Shown here piece by piece: positions 34,587 to 42,322 of a DNA stretch of 64,000 bases. The notes under the pieces are model-generated. The model was not told where the DNA came from. It made no database searches and saw only the letters and a list, made by a program, of their open reading frames with translations. Within the stretch, counting starts at the first letter, position 1; every line of letters begins with the position of its first letter. Source of the DNA: Hyphomicrobiales bacterium (GTDB lineage Bacteria > Pseudomonadota > Alphaproteobacteria > Rhizobiales > Rhizobiaceae); assembly GCA_900466575.1 (NCBI GenBank), contig UBMP01000020.1:1-64000 (forward strand). Direction: 5' to 3'. The position numbers and the translations under genes were made by a program.

Positions 34587-35969
34587 ATGACCCATCTGTC
34601 CAACTCGCTGGCCGCGACCGATATCGCGACCGTCATGCATCCCAATACCAATATGCGCCAGCACGAAATCACCGGGCCGATGGTGATCGCCCGGGGCGAG
34701 GGCATCCGCGTCTACGACGAACATGGCAAGGAATATATCGAAGGGCTGGCAGGCCTCTGGTCGGTGGCGGTGGGCTTTTCGGAAAAGCGGCTGGCGGACG
34801 CTGCCTACAAGCAGATGCTGCAGCTCCCCTATTACCATACCTTCACCTCGAAATCGCATGAGCCCTCCATTCGCCTTGCCGAGAAGCTGGTGGAGATGAC
34901 CCCGGAAAACCTCACGCGCGTCTTCTTCACCTCTTCGGGGTCGGAAGCCAACGACACGATCGTGAAGATGGTCTGGTTCATGAACAATGCGCTCGGCCGG
35001 CCACAGAAGAAGACGTTTCTCTCCCGCAACAAGGCCTATCATGGCATCACGGTTGCCTCGGGCAGCCTCACCGGCCTGCCGGTCAACCATCGCGACTTCG
35101 ACCTGCCGGCGATCCCGGTCCGGCATCTGACCTGCCCGCATTTTTATCGCTTTGGCCTGGAAGGCGAGACGGAAGAGGCCTTTACCAAGCGTCTGCTGGC
35201 GGAGCTGGAAGAAGTCATTGCGCATGAGGGCGCGGAAACCATCGCCGCCTTTATCGGCGAGCCGCTGATGTCGGCAGGCGGGGTCATGCCGCCGCCGGTG
35301 GGCTACTGGGAAGGTGTCGAGAAGATCTGCCGCAAGAACGATATCCTGCTGGTCTCGGATGAGGTCATCTGCGGCTTCGGCCGTCTCGGCACGCCCTTCG
35401 GCTGCCAGAAATATGGTTTCACGCCGGACATCATGACGGTCTCCAAGCAGATCACGTCGTCCTACATGCCGCTTGCCGCCGTCATCGTCAGCGATCCGGT
35501 CTATCAGGCGATTGCCGATCATACGTCCGTGCTCGGCAATTTCGGCCATGGCTTCACCGCGTCCGGCCATCCGGTTGCCACTGCCGTCGGTCTCGAAAAT
35601 CTCGCCATCATCGAGGAGCGCGACCTGATGGGCAATGCGGCGCGCATGGAGCCGATCTTTCAGGCCGGGCTTCGCGCCTTTGCCGATCATCCGCTGGTGG
35701 GCGAAGTCCGCGGAACGGGCCTCATCGGCGCGCTGGAACTCGTCGCCCACAAGCCGACACGGCGGCCTTTCGAAAAGGTTGGCCGCGCCGGCGCGCTTGC
35801 CGCGAAGATCGGTCACGAGGAAGGGCTGATCTTCCGCGCCATAGGCGACCAGCTGGCGCTTTGCCCACCGATGATCGTAACAGAGGACGACATCAAGGAA
35901 ATCATGGTCCGCATGGGCCGGACGCTCACACGGCTCACCGATGCCGTCGCACAGGAGGGACTTCAATGA
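34587..35969 (+). CDS. Class III aminotransferase (omega-amino acid:pyruvate type)
   Basis: A 460-residue fold-type I PLP enzyme. Key segments are GLAGLWSVAVGF near residue 50, SGSEANDT near 115 for the phosphate, KAYHGIT near 150, DEVICGFGRLG near 255 with the PLP-pyridine Asp, and the Schiff-base lysine in TVSKQITSSYMPL near 287. The family transaminates beta-alanine, 4-aminobutyrate, 6-aminohexanoate and related omega-amino acids to semialdehydes. Placed after ring-opening and Mo-hydroxylase genes, it would act on an opened lactam. It overlaps the next gene by 4 bp. Confidence 0.92.
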   Translation: MTHLSNSLAATDIATVMHPNTNMRQHEITGPMVIARGEGIRVYDEHGKEYIEGLAGLWSVAVGFSEKRLADAAYKQMLQLPYYHTFTSKSHEPSIRLAEKLVEMTPENLTRVFFTSSGSEANDTIVKMVWFMNNALGRPQKKTFLSRNKAYHGITVASGSLTGLPVNHRDFDLPAIPVRHLTCPHFYRFGLEGETEEAFTKRLLAELEEVIAHEGAETIAAFIGEPLMSAGGVMPPPVGYWEGVEKICRKNDILLVSDEVICGFGRLGTPFGCQKYGFTPDIMTVSKQITSSYMPLAAVIVSDPVYQAIADHTSVLGNFGHGFTASGHPVATAVGLENLAIIEERDLMGNAARMEPIFQAGLRAFADHPLVGEVRGTGLIGALELVAHKPTRRPFEKVGRAGALAAKIGHEEGLIFRAIGDQLALCPPMIVTEDDIKEIMVRMGRTLTRLTDAVAQEGLQ

Positions 35970-36631
35970 GTGCGCAACAGGCTGAACCCGTCACCCATAT
36001 CGATGACGACCGTTTTCGCGTGACCGAATGGCGCTTTGCGCCGGGCGCCGAGACCGGCTGGCATGTCCATGGGCACGACTATGTCGTCGTGCCGCTGTCG
36101 GACGGGCAGATGGGTCTCGTTGGGCCGGATGGCAAACAGGCGCAGGCGCAGCTGAAACAGGGCATTCCCTATTCGCGCCGCACCGGCGTTGCCCACAATG
36201 TCAGCAATATCGGCGAGACGCCGTTCTCCTTCCTCGAGATCGAGGTCGTGGAAAACGAGCTGGAGCAGAAGCGGCTGGCCATCATGAACCGCTTTTCGGC
36301 CGCCTGGAATGCGCATGATCTCGAAACGATCATGGAGCTGACGGCCGACGACTGCGCCTTCCATGCTTCCGCAGGCACCGAAGCCGAGGGCGCGCGGCAT
36401 GTTGGCCGCGATGCCGTGCGCGCCGCCTATGCCGGCATCTTCGCCTTCTTCCCGGACGGGCAGTGGACGAATGGCAAGGCGATGATCAGCGGTGATACCG
36501 GGCTCACCTGGTGGCGCTTCGTCGGTACGACGGTGGAAGGAAAGACGGTCGAGGTCGACGGCTGCGATATCCTCACCTTTGCCGGCGACAAGATCGCGGT
36601 GAAGGACAGCTACCGCAAGACGCGGAGCTGA
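35966..36631 (+). CDS. Cupin and SnoaL-like domain fusion protein
   Basis: A 221-residue protein with two small domains. Residues about 25-95 are a cupin barrel, with the metal-type motif GWHVHGHDYVVVPLSDG. Residues about 105-215 are a SnoaL/DUF4440-type cone, with RFSAAWNAHDLETIMELTADDC and a C-terminal DILTFAGDKIAVKDSYRK. The fusion may be a small isomerase/hydrolase or a ligand sensor; the reaction is unknown. It is translationally coupled to the aminotransferase, so it should serve the same pathway. Confidence 0.8.
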   Translation: MSAQQAEPVTHIDDDRFRVTEWRFAPGAETGWHVHGHDYVVVPLSDGQMGLVGPDGKQAQAQLKQGIPYSRRTGVAHNVSNIGETPFSFLEIEVVENELEQKRLAIMNRFSAAWNAHDLETIMELTADDCAFHASAGTEAEGARHVGRDAVRAAYAGIFAFFPDGQWTNGKAMISGDTGLTWWRFVGTTVEGKTVEVDGCDILTFAGDKIAVKDSYRKTRS

Positions 36632-36678
36632 GCGCCAATCCGCTGTCATGACGCCTGAGGCGTGGCGGCTGGCTTCCA

Positions 36679-37584
36679 TCAGCCGCCGCCGCCCATCGTC
36701 ACCGACATGAAGGCGCGGAAGGCGGCTGCGGCGGAGCTGATCGGCCGTGATTTCGACCAGGCAAGGCCGACATCCATGCTGGGGATTTCTTCCTTCAGGC
36801 GCCGTACTTCGATGCGTTGGCCTTCCAGCGACCACGGGCGATAGACCATATCGGAGAGGATGGTGATACCGACACCCGAGGCGACCAGAGAGCGCACCGC
36901 CTCGACCGAGCTGGTGGAGAGCACGACGCGGGGGGAGAAACCGGTCAGCGTCCAGTAACGGGCCGCCGTCTTGCGTGCCTCGTCCACGGTAAGCATCACA
37001 TAGTCCTCCTCCGCCACGTCGGAGAGACTGATGTCCTGTTTGTTCAAAAGTGGGTGATCGGCGGCCAGCCAAAGCCTCCGGGTAGAGCGCATCAGCAGTT
37101 CCTGCTCGATCTCCTCCCGGTTCTGCAGGTTCGAGACCAGCATGACCGCCATGTCGATATCGCCAGCAACGAGCCGGTTCTCAAGTGCCATGCGCGGCAG
37201 TTCGGCAAGCTCCACCTCGATATGCGGATAGGTCTTGCGGAAGCGTGCGTAGTAGCGCGACATGAAATAGCCGACGACCGTATAGGTCATGCCCAGCCTG
37301 AGCTTTGCATTGAGCCCGGTCTTCTCGCGCAATGGTGAGCGCACGGCGGCCGCGACCGCGCCGGTAATGACTCGTGCGTGATCGAGAAAGCGGGCACCCT
37401 CCATCGTCAGCCTGACCCCCGCATGCGTGCGCTCGAAGAGCACAACGCCAAGTTCCATCTCGAGCGATTTGATCGCTGCGGTTACTGCCGATTGAGAGAT
37501 GTTGAGATCGACTGCGGCATGACTCACTTGGCCGCTATCCGCGGTTGCAATGAAATAATCCAGCTGTTTCAGTGTGATAGGCAC
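36679..37584 (-). CDS. LysR-family transcriptional regulator
   Basis: A 301-residue LTTR. The winged HTH lies at 1-62 (LKQLDYFIATADSGQVSHAAVDLNISQSAVTAAIKSLE, ending VVLFERTHAGVRLT). The effector domain spans about 90-295. It is divergent from pxpA across a 134-bp region that contains copy B of the duplicated element, and it sits between the two operons that share that element. It is therefore the best candidate regulator of both the Mo-hydroxylase and pxp operons. The ligand could be a lactam or amino acid. Confidence 0.92.
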   Translation of the reverse strand: MPITLKQLDYFIATADSGQVSHAAVDLNISQSAVTAAIKSLEMELGVVLFERTHAGVRLTMEGARFLDHARVITGAVAAAVRSPLREKTGLNAKLRLGMTYTVVGYFMSRYYARFRKTYPHIEVELAELPRMALENRLVAGDIDMAVMLVSNLQNREEIEQELLMRSTRRLWLAADHPLLNKQDISLSDVAEEDYVMLTVDEARKTAARYWTLTGFSPRVVLSTSSVEAVRSLVASGVGITILSDMVYRPWSLEGQRIEVRRLKEEIPSMDVGLAWSKSRPISSAAAAFRAFMSVTMGGGG

Positions 37585-37609
37585 GATTCTTATCCCTCGG
37601 AAGATTTAT

Positions 37610-37696
37610 CTGTTTTTTCGATATTACATTCAAAAAATGACTATTTCACAAGACCCCTTAACTGCGCAAACATTGCTGCAACGCCGCAAAGACGGC
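37610..37696 (+). repeat. Duplicated upstream element, copy B (pxp operon)
   Basis: This 87-bp sequence lies between the divergent LysR gene and pxpA. The first 40 bp match copy A at 38 of 40 positions, and the downstream part shares GCTGCAA and AGACGGC blocks. In copy B there is no hairpin before the T6 run, so the T run here is part of the conserved element rather than a terminator tail. Confidence 0.75.
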
Positions 37697-37718
37697 AGAT
37701 GAATGAGGGGTACAAACC

Positions 37719-38441
37719 ATGCCGGTCACGTTGAACTGTGACATGGGAGAGAGCTTCGGCCTCTACCAGATGGGCGACGACAACGGGCTCATGCCGTTGA
37801 TCGATGTCGCCAATGTCGCCTGCGGTTTCCACGCATCCGACCCGAACCACATGCACCAGACTGTGCTCCGCGCCAAGGCTGCGGGTGTCAAGATCGGCTC
37901 GCATCCGGGGCTTCCGGACCTGCAGGGTTTCGGCCGCCGCGAGATGCGGATGACGCGTGACGAAGTGCGCAATGCCATCGTCTATCAGACCGGAGCGCTG
38001 CTCGGCTTCATGAAGTCGGAAGGCATGGAACTCCATCACATCAAGCCCCATGGCAGCCTCTATTTCATGGCGATGCAGCAGGAAGCTGTGGCGCACGGCG
38101 TCTGCGATGCCGCCGAAATCTTCGGTGTGCCGCTCTTCGGCATGACGGGCACGTTGCATGAGGAAATCTATCAGGCGCGCGGCATTCCCTTTGTCGCCGA
38201 GTTCTATGCCGACCTCGAGTACAACGCCCAGGGCAAGCTGATCCTGACCCGCGTCCATGACGCCAAGGACCCGGCGAAGATGGCGGAGCGCTGCGTGCGC
38301 GCCATCACGGAAGGCAAGGGTACGGCCGAGGACGGGACGCTTTTCCCGGTTCGTTGCGAAACGATCTGCGTGCATTCCGACACGCCGAACGCCATCGATA
38401 TCGCACGGGCCGTGAAAGACGCGATCGCGCCCTGGCATTGA
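37719..38441 (+). CDS. pxpA: 5-oxoprolinase subunit A (LamB/YcsF family)
   Basis: A 240-residue TIM-barrel-like protein. It has the N-terminal LNCDMGESFGLY and the segments NVACGFHASDP and HIKPHGSLYF. These are the conserved Asp, His and Lys elements of the PxpA family. With PxpB and PxpC it hydrolyses 5-oxoproline or a similar lactam with ATP. GAGGGG precedes the ATG. It heads an operon with a biotin carrier, a biotin carboxylase, pxpB and pxpC. Confidence 0.93.
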   Translation: MPVTLNCDMGESFGLYQMGDDNGLMPLIDVANVACGFHASDPNHMHQTVLRAKAAGVKIGSHPGLPDLQGFGRREMRMTRDEVRNAIVYQTGALLGFMKSEGMELHHIKPHGSLYFMAMQQEAVAHGVCDAAEIFGVPLFGMTGTLHEEIYQARGIPFVAEFYADLEYNAQGKLILTRVHDAKDPAKMAERCVRAITEGKGTAEDGTLFPVRCETICVHSDTPNAIDIARAVKDAIAPWH

Positions 38442-38515
38442 CCGGCATCATGGCCGCATGATCTTTTGTGCGGCGCAATATTACATTTCCCTCATCAGAC
38501 GAACTGGAGCACGAC

Positions 38516-38749
38516 ATGGCACAGATTCTCTCTCCGCTTCCGGGCACCTTCTATCGCAGCCCGTCGCCGGGCCAGCCGGCCTACAAGAACGATGGTGACA
38601 GTGTCGCAGTCGGCGACGTCATCGGGCTCATCGAGGTGATGAAGTCCTTCCACGAAGTGAAGTCGGAAGTTGCGGGTTCCAACATCCGTTTCTCGGCCGA
38701 CAATGAAGAGCCGGTCATGGCCGGTGCGCCTCTCGCGGATCTCGACTGA
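38516..38749 (+). CDS. accB: Biotin carboxyl carrier protein
   Basis: A 77-residue single-domain biotinyl carrier, about half the length of housekeeping AccB because the Ala/Pro-rich N-terminal arm is absent. The biotin lysine is in EVMKS (near residue 43). PLPGTFYRSPSPG is the first hairpin, and ADLD is the end. ATG 38516 follows CTGGAGC. The stop TGA overlaps the ATG of accC (TGATG). Its place inside a pxp operon implies service to a dedicated biotin-dependent enzyme rather than fatty-acid synthesis. Confidence 0.9.
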   Translation: MAQILSPLPGTFYRSPSPGQPAYKNDGDSVAVGDVIGLIEVMKSFHEVKSEVAGSNIRFSADNEEPVMAGAPLADLD

Positions 38750-40113
38750 TGCTGAAGAAACTTCTGGTCGCCAATCGCGGGGAAATTGCGGTCCGGGTCA
38801 TCCGGGCCGCGAAGGACCTCGGCATCAAGACGGTGGCGGTGCATTCGGCTGCCGACGCGACCTCCCTGCATGTGCTTCTGGCTGACGAGGCGGTCAATAT
38901 TGGCCCGCCGGCTGCGAAGAAGTCCTATCTGAATATTGACGCGATCATCGAAGCCGCGAAATCGACCGGCTGCGACAGCATCCATCCGGGCTATGGCTTC
39001 CTCGCCGAAAACGCGACATTCTCGGATGCCGTCACGGCGGCTGGGCTCGTCTTTGTCGGCCCTTCGGGTGACGCGATCCGGCTGATGGGCGACAAGGTTT
39101 CGGCCCGTTCGGCCGCAGCGGCTGCCGGCGTTCCCGTGGTTCCGGGCTCGACCGGCCGTGTCGAAGGCATCGAAGCCGCACGCCATATCCTGATTGACAC
39201 GGGCTTCCCGGTCATGATCAAGGCGGCGGCAGGTGGGGGCGGTCGCGGCATCCGCATCGCCAACAACCTCGCCGAATTCGAACAGGCCTTCCCGCAGGCG
39301 GAAGCCGAAGCGCTTGCCGCCTTCGGCGACGGCGGTCTCTATATGGAAAAAGTCATCGGCAAGGCGCGCCATATCGAGGTGCAGGTTCTGGCCGACGGCA
39401 AGCATGCCATCCATTGCTACGAGCGGGAATGCTCGCTGCAGCGCCGCCGCCAGAAGGTCTGGGAAGAAGCGCCGTCGCGTGCGCTGTCCGAGGAACTGCG
39501 CGAAGAGCTTTGCGGCTCGGCGGTCGCTCTGGCCAAGGCGGTCGGTTACTCCGGCGCCGGCACGGTCGAATATCTCTATGACGACGAGGCAAACCGCTTC
39601 TATTTCATCGAGATGAACACGCGCATTCAGGTAGAACATCCGGTCACGGAAGCGATCACGGGGATCGATCTCGTGGCGGAAATGCTCCGCATCGCCGGTG
39701 GCGAACCGCTGCGGATCAAGCAGAAGGACGTTTCGATGCGCGGCCACGCCATCGAGGTGCGCATCAACGCTGAAGATCCTTCCAAGGATTTCGCGCCGTT
39801 CCCCGGCACGGTGGGCGACCTGCGCCTGCCTGGTGGTCCGGGCGTGCGCTTCGACTCGATGCTTTATCCCGGCTACCAGGTTCCGCCCTTCTATGACTCG
39901 CTGCTTGCCAAGCTGATCGTGCATGGCGAAACGCGCGAGGCGGCGATCACGCGGCTGGTCCGCGCGCTCGGCGAACTGAAAATCGATGGCATGAAGACGA
40001 CGAAACCGCTCTTCCTTGCGCTGGCCGCCGACCCGTCGGTGCAGGCCGGGGACGTGCATACCCGCTGGCTGGAAGGCTGGCTCAACGAAAACGCGGCTCA
40101 ACTCGCAGACTGA
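38749..40113 (+). CDS. accC: Biotin carboxylase
   Basis: A 454-residue ATP-grasp biotin carboxylase. The N-terminal LLVANRGEIAVRVIRAA, SIHPGYGFLAEN near residue 77, the glycine-rich ATP loop KAAAGGGGRGIR near 160, and the catalytic EMNTRIQVEHPVTE near 288 are all intact. It makes carboxybiotin on AccB from bicarbonate and ATP. No conventional carboxyltransferase (accA/accD or PccB type) is adjacent. The following PxpB/PxpC pair is homologous to the carboxyltransferase domain of urea carboxylase. Confidence 0.95.
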   Translation: MLKKLLVANRGEIAVRVIRAAKDLGIKTVAVHSAADATSLHVLLADEAVNIGPPAAKKSYLNIDAIIEAAKSTGCDSIHPGYGFLAENATFSDAVTAAGLVFVGPSGDAIRLMGDKVSARSAAAAAGVPVVPGSTGRVEGIEAARHILIDTGFPVMIKAAAGGGGRGIRIANNLAEFEQAFPQAEAEALAAFGDGGLYMEKVIGKARHIEVQVLADGKHAIHCYERECSLQRRRQKVWEEAPSRALSEELREELCGSAVALAKAVGYSGAGTVEYLYDDEANRFYFIEMNTRIQVEHPVTEAITGIDLVAEMLRIAGGEPLRIKQKDVSMRGHAIEVRINAEDPSKDFAPFPGTVGDLRLPGGPGVRFDSMLYPGYQVPPFYDSLLAKLIVHGETREAAITRLVRALGELKIDGMKTTKPLFLALAADPSVQAGDVHTRWLEGWLNENAAQLAD

Positions 40114-40124
40114 TAGGGGAACGA

Positions 40125-41000
40125 ATGTCGATACGTTTCAGCTTCGGGGGTGACGAACATATCTTCGGCGAAGTGTCCGAAGCGATGTCGCTCGACTCCT
40201 TCTTCACTGGCCTGTCGATGACAAATGCAGTCAAGGCCGCTGGCATCAAGGGCGTCACCGAAATCTGCCCGGCAAACGCCAGCTTCCAGATCCGCTTCAA
40301 CCCGGACCTCATCAAGCCGCAGGACCTTTTGAAGGAATTGCAGTCGATGGAGGCTGCCGCCTCCAAGTCGGACTCGGTGCTGAAGACCCGCATCATCGAA
40401 CTGCCGGTCTATTTCCAGGACCCGTGGACGCACGAGACCTGCATGCGTTTTCGCGAGCGCCATCAGGACCCGAGCTCGACCGACCTCGAATATTCCGCCC
40501 GCATCAACGGCTATGCGACGGTCGAGGAGTTCATCGCGGCCTATTCCGGCCAGCCGTGGTTCGTCTCCATGGTCGGCTTCGTGGCCGGTCTGCCCTGGCT
40601 CTACCAGATGGTCGAGCGCAAGAAGCAGATCGAGGCGCCGAAGTATCTGCGTCCGCGCACGGACACGCCGAAGCTCACCATCGGTCACGGCGGCTGCTTT
40701 GCCGCGATCTACTCGGTGCGCGGCGCCGGCGGCTATCAGATGTATGGCGTCACGCCGGCGCCGATCTACGATCCGACCCGCAAGGTCCGTTACCTGACGG
40801 ACGAGATGTGCCTCTTCAAGCCCGGCGATATCGTCAAGTTCAAGGCCATCGATCGCGATGCCTATGACACGACGCTCGAAGCCATCGACGCCAATACATG
40901 GCAGCCGACGGTGCGTGAGGCGACCTTCTCGCTCACCGAGTTCAACAAGGACATCTACGGCACCAATGCCAAGCTGATGGAGCTGATCAATGGCCGTTAA
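40125..41000 (+). CDS. pxpB: 5-oxoprolinase subunit B / KipI (allophanate hydrolase subunit 1) family
   Basis: A 291-residue AHS1-domain protein with family segments GVTEICPANASFQIRF and the conserved GFVAGLPWLYQM and YGVTPAPIYDP. At 291 residues it is longer than E. coli PxpB (about 218). Most of the extra length appears to be in the middle, around residues 80-125. KipI/KipA-type pairs form the carboxyltransferase-like domain of urea carboxylase and the PxpBC part of 5-oxoprolinase. It overlaps pxpC by 11 bp. Confidence 0.88.
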   Translation: MSIRFSFGGDEHIFGEVSEAMSLDSFFTGLSMTNAVKAAGIKGVTEICPANASFQIRFNPDLIKPQDLLKELQSMEAAASKSDSVLKTRIIELPVYFQDPWTHETCMRFRERHQDPSSTDLEYSARINGYATVEEFIAAYSGQPWFVSMVGFVAGLPWLYQMVERKKQIEAPKYLRPRTDTPKLTIGHGGCFAAIYSVRGAGGYQMYGVTPAPIYDPTRKVRYLTDEMCLFKPGDIVKFKAIDRDAYDTTLEAIDANTWQPTVREATFSLTEFNKDIYGTNAKLMELINGR

Positions 41001-41961
41001 AGTCATCTCTCCCGGTCTTTCGACCTCCGTTCAGGATCTTGGCCGTCCCGGCTATTATCACCTCGGCATTCCGGAAGGCGGCGGCATGGACCGTTTCGCC
41101 ACCCGCATCGCCAATATCCTCGTCGGCAACGATCCGGGGCTGGCCGTCCTTGAAGTGACTTTCATGGGTCCGGAACTGGAATTCACCGAAGCTGCAACCG
41201 TCGCCATCACCGGCGGCGAGCTTCCCCCGAAGGTCAATGGCGAAGAGCGCCCGACCTGGGAAAGCTTCCCCGTCAAGGCCGGCGACCGGCTCTCCTTCGG
41301 CTATCTCAAGGCCGGCGCGCGCGCCTATATCGCGATCTCCGGCGGCATCGACGTTCCGGTCGTTCTCGGCTCGCGCACGACCTATGTGCTCGGCGCACTC
41401 GGCGGCTTCGAAGGTCGCGTGCTGAAGGCCGGCGACGAACTGCCGATCGGCGCTGCCTCGGGCCAGTCCGGCAAGTCTCTGCCGGCAAACCTGCGCCGTC
41501 CGCAGATCATTCCGGCCGAGCTGCGCATGCTGCCAGGCATCTACTGGCACCGCATCACGGAAGCTGCCGGCAAGCGCTTCTTCGACGATACCTGGAAAGT
41601 CGCGCCCGAAGCGGACCGCATCGGCTATCGCTTCAAGGGCGGCACGCCGCTCGAATTTGTCGAGCGCGAACAGCCTTTCGGGGCTGGTTCCGATCCGTCG
41701 AACATCGTGGATGCCTGCTATCCTTACGGCTCGATCCAGGTGCCGAGCGGCACCGAGCCGATCGTGCTTCACCGCGACGCCGTCTCTGGCGGCGGATACA
41801 TGATGCTCGGCGTGGTCATCTCCGCCGACATGGACCTGATCGCACAGCTGCAGCCGCATACGCCGGCGAAATTCGTGCCGGTCACGCTGGATGAGGCGCT
41901 GACCGCCCGCGCGGACAACGCAAAGCTCATGGCGCGCGCAGAAGAATACCTCGCCGGCTGA
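40990..41961 (+). CDS. pxpC: 5-oxoprolinase subunit C / KipA (allophanate hydrolase subunit 2) family
   Basis: A 323-residue AHS2-domain protein. VISPGLSTSVQDLGRPGYYHLGIPEGG begins the conserved N-terminus, with SGGIDVPVVLGSRTTY near residue 117 and a C-terminal region ending EYLAG. It works as a complex with PxpB, whose gene overlaps it. The carrier and carboxylase genes just upstream suggest the BC complex receives carboxybiotin. It is the last gene before a repeat and a structured leader. Confidence 0.9.
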   Translation: MAVKVISPGLSTSVQDLGRPGYYHLGIPEGGGMDRFATRIANILVGNDPGLAVLEVTFMGPELEFTEAATVAITGGELPPKVNGEERPTWESFPVKAGDRLSFGYLKAGARAYIAISGGIDVPVVLGSRTTYVLGALGGFEGRVLKAGDELPIGAASGQSGKSLPANLRRPQIIPAELRMLPGIYWHRITEAAGKRFFDDTWKVAPEADRIGYRFKGGTPLEFVEREQPFGAGSDPSNIVDACYPYGSIQVPSGTEPIVLHRDAVSGGGYMMLGVVISADMDLIAQLQPHTPAKFVPVTLDEALTARADNAKLMARAEEYLAG

Positions 41962-41975
41962 CGGCGGGGTGCTGA

Positions 41976-42074
41976 GCAATTCCAGCGAAAGTGGGAACCG
42001 GTTTCGCGTCCGGAATTGCGTTGAGATAAAGATATAGAGCGTTTTCACGTTTCTATGAAACGGGCAAACGCTCT
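41976..42074. repeat. Rhizobial intergenic palindromic element (RIME-like)
   Basis: Two dyads in tandem. GCAATTCC (41976-41983) pairs with GGAATTGC (42012-42019). AGAGCGTTT (42036-42044) pairs with AAACGCTCT (42066-42074), with an inner CGTTTC/GAAACG. This pair of palindromes with GAGCGTTTTCACG text is abundant between genes in Rhizobiaceae genomes. It may act as a transcription attenuator after pxpC. Confidence 0.7.
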
Positions 42075-42081
42075 GGACCAA

Positions 42082-42236
42082 GCCGGCTGGGGAGGCCGGC
42101 CCAAGGTAGGGAACCGCCGGCCAAAGCCGGTTCCGACGCGCCCGATGACAAGATCGGTCGCGTGAAACGACAAGACGAAGCCGTTAAACGGCGTGATTTT
42201 GGCATTCCGAGCGCCGCAACAAGACGGAGCCGGAAT
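42082..42236 (+). promoter_or_regulatory. Highly structured leader before the Liv importer, candidate cis-regulatory RNA
   Basis: Five hairpins follow one another. GCCGGC 82-87/95-100; GGAACCG 110-116/128-134, with a competing CCGGC/GCCGG fold; ACGCG plus CCGAT 136-146/153-163; GCCGT 180-184/188-192; and ATTCCG with an inner GC and CCG, 204-216/225-236 (all plus 42000). No coding frame explains it. It lies between the RIME-like repeat and the ATG at 42323. I could not match it to a known riboswitch class. The other bases of the 361-bp gap are unstructured. Confidence 0.45.
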
Positions 42237-42322
42237 CGAAAGGGGAACAGTGCGAAACCGAACTGCCGGACGATCCGGCCACGGTGACGCGTGCCTTCCC
42301 CTGCTTGGAGAAAGAAGGGGAT

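Noticed and set aside
38478-38487. ATATTACATT before accB as a third copy of the duplicated promoter element
   Set aside because: Only about 10 bp match and the flanks differ. This is expected by chance within AT-rich gaps.
42082-42236. Guanidine-I (ykkC) or mini-ykkC riboswitch before the Liv importer
   Set aside because: A TAGGGAACCG-like string is suggestive, but the remaining conserved blocks and the ACGR loops of the known classes are missing.
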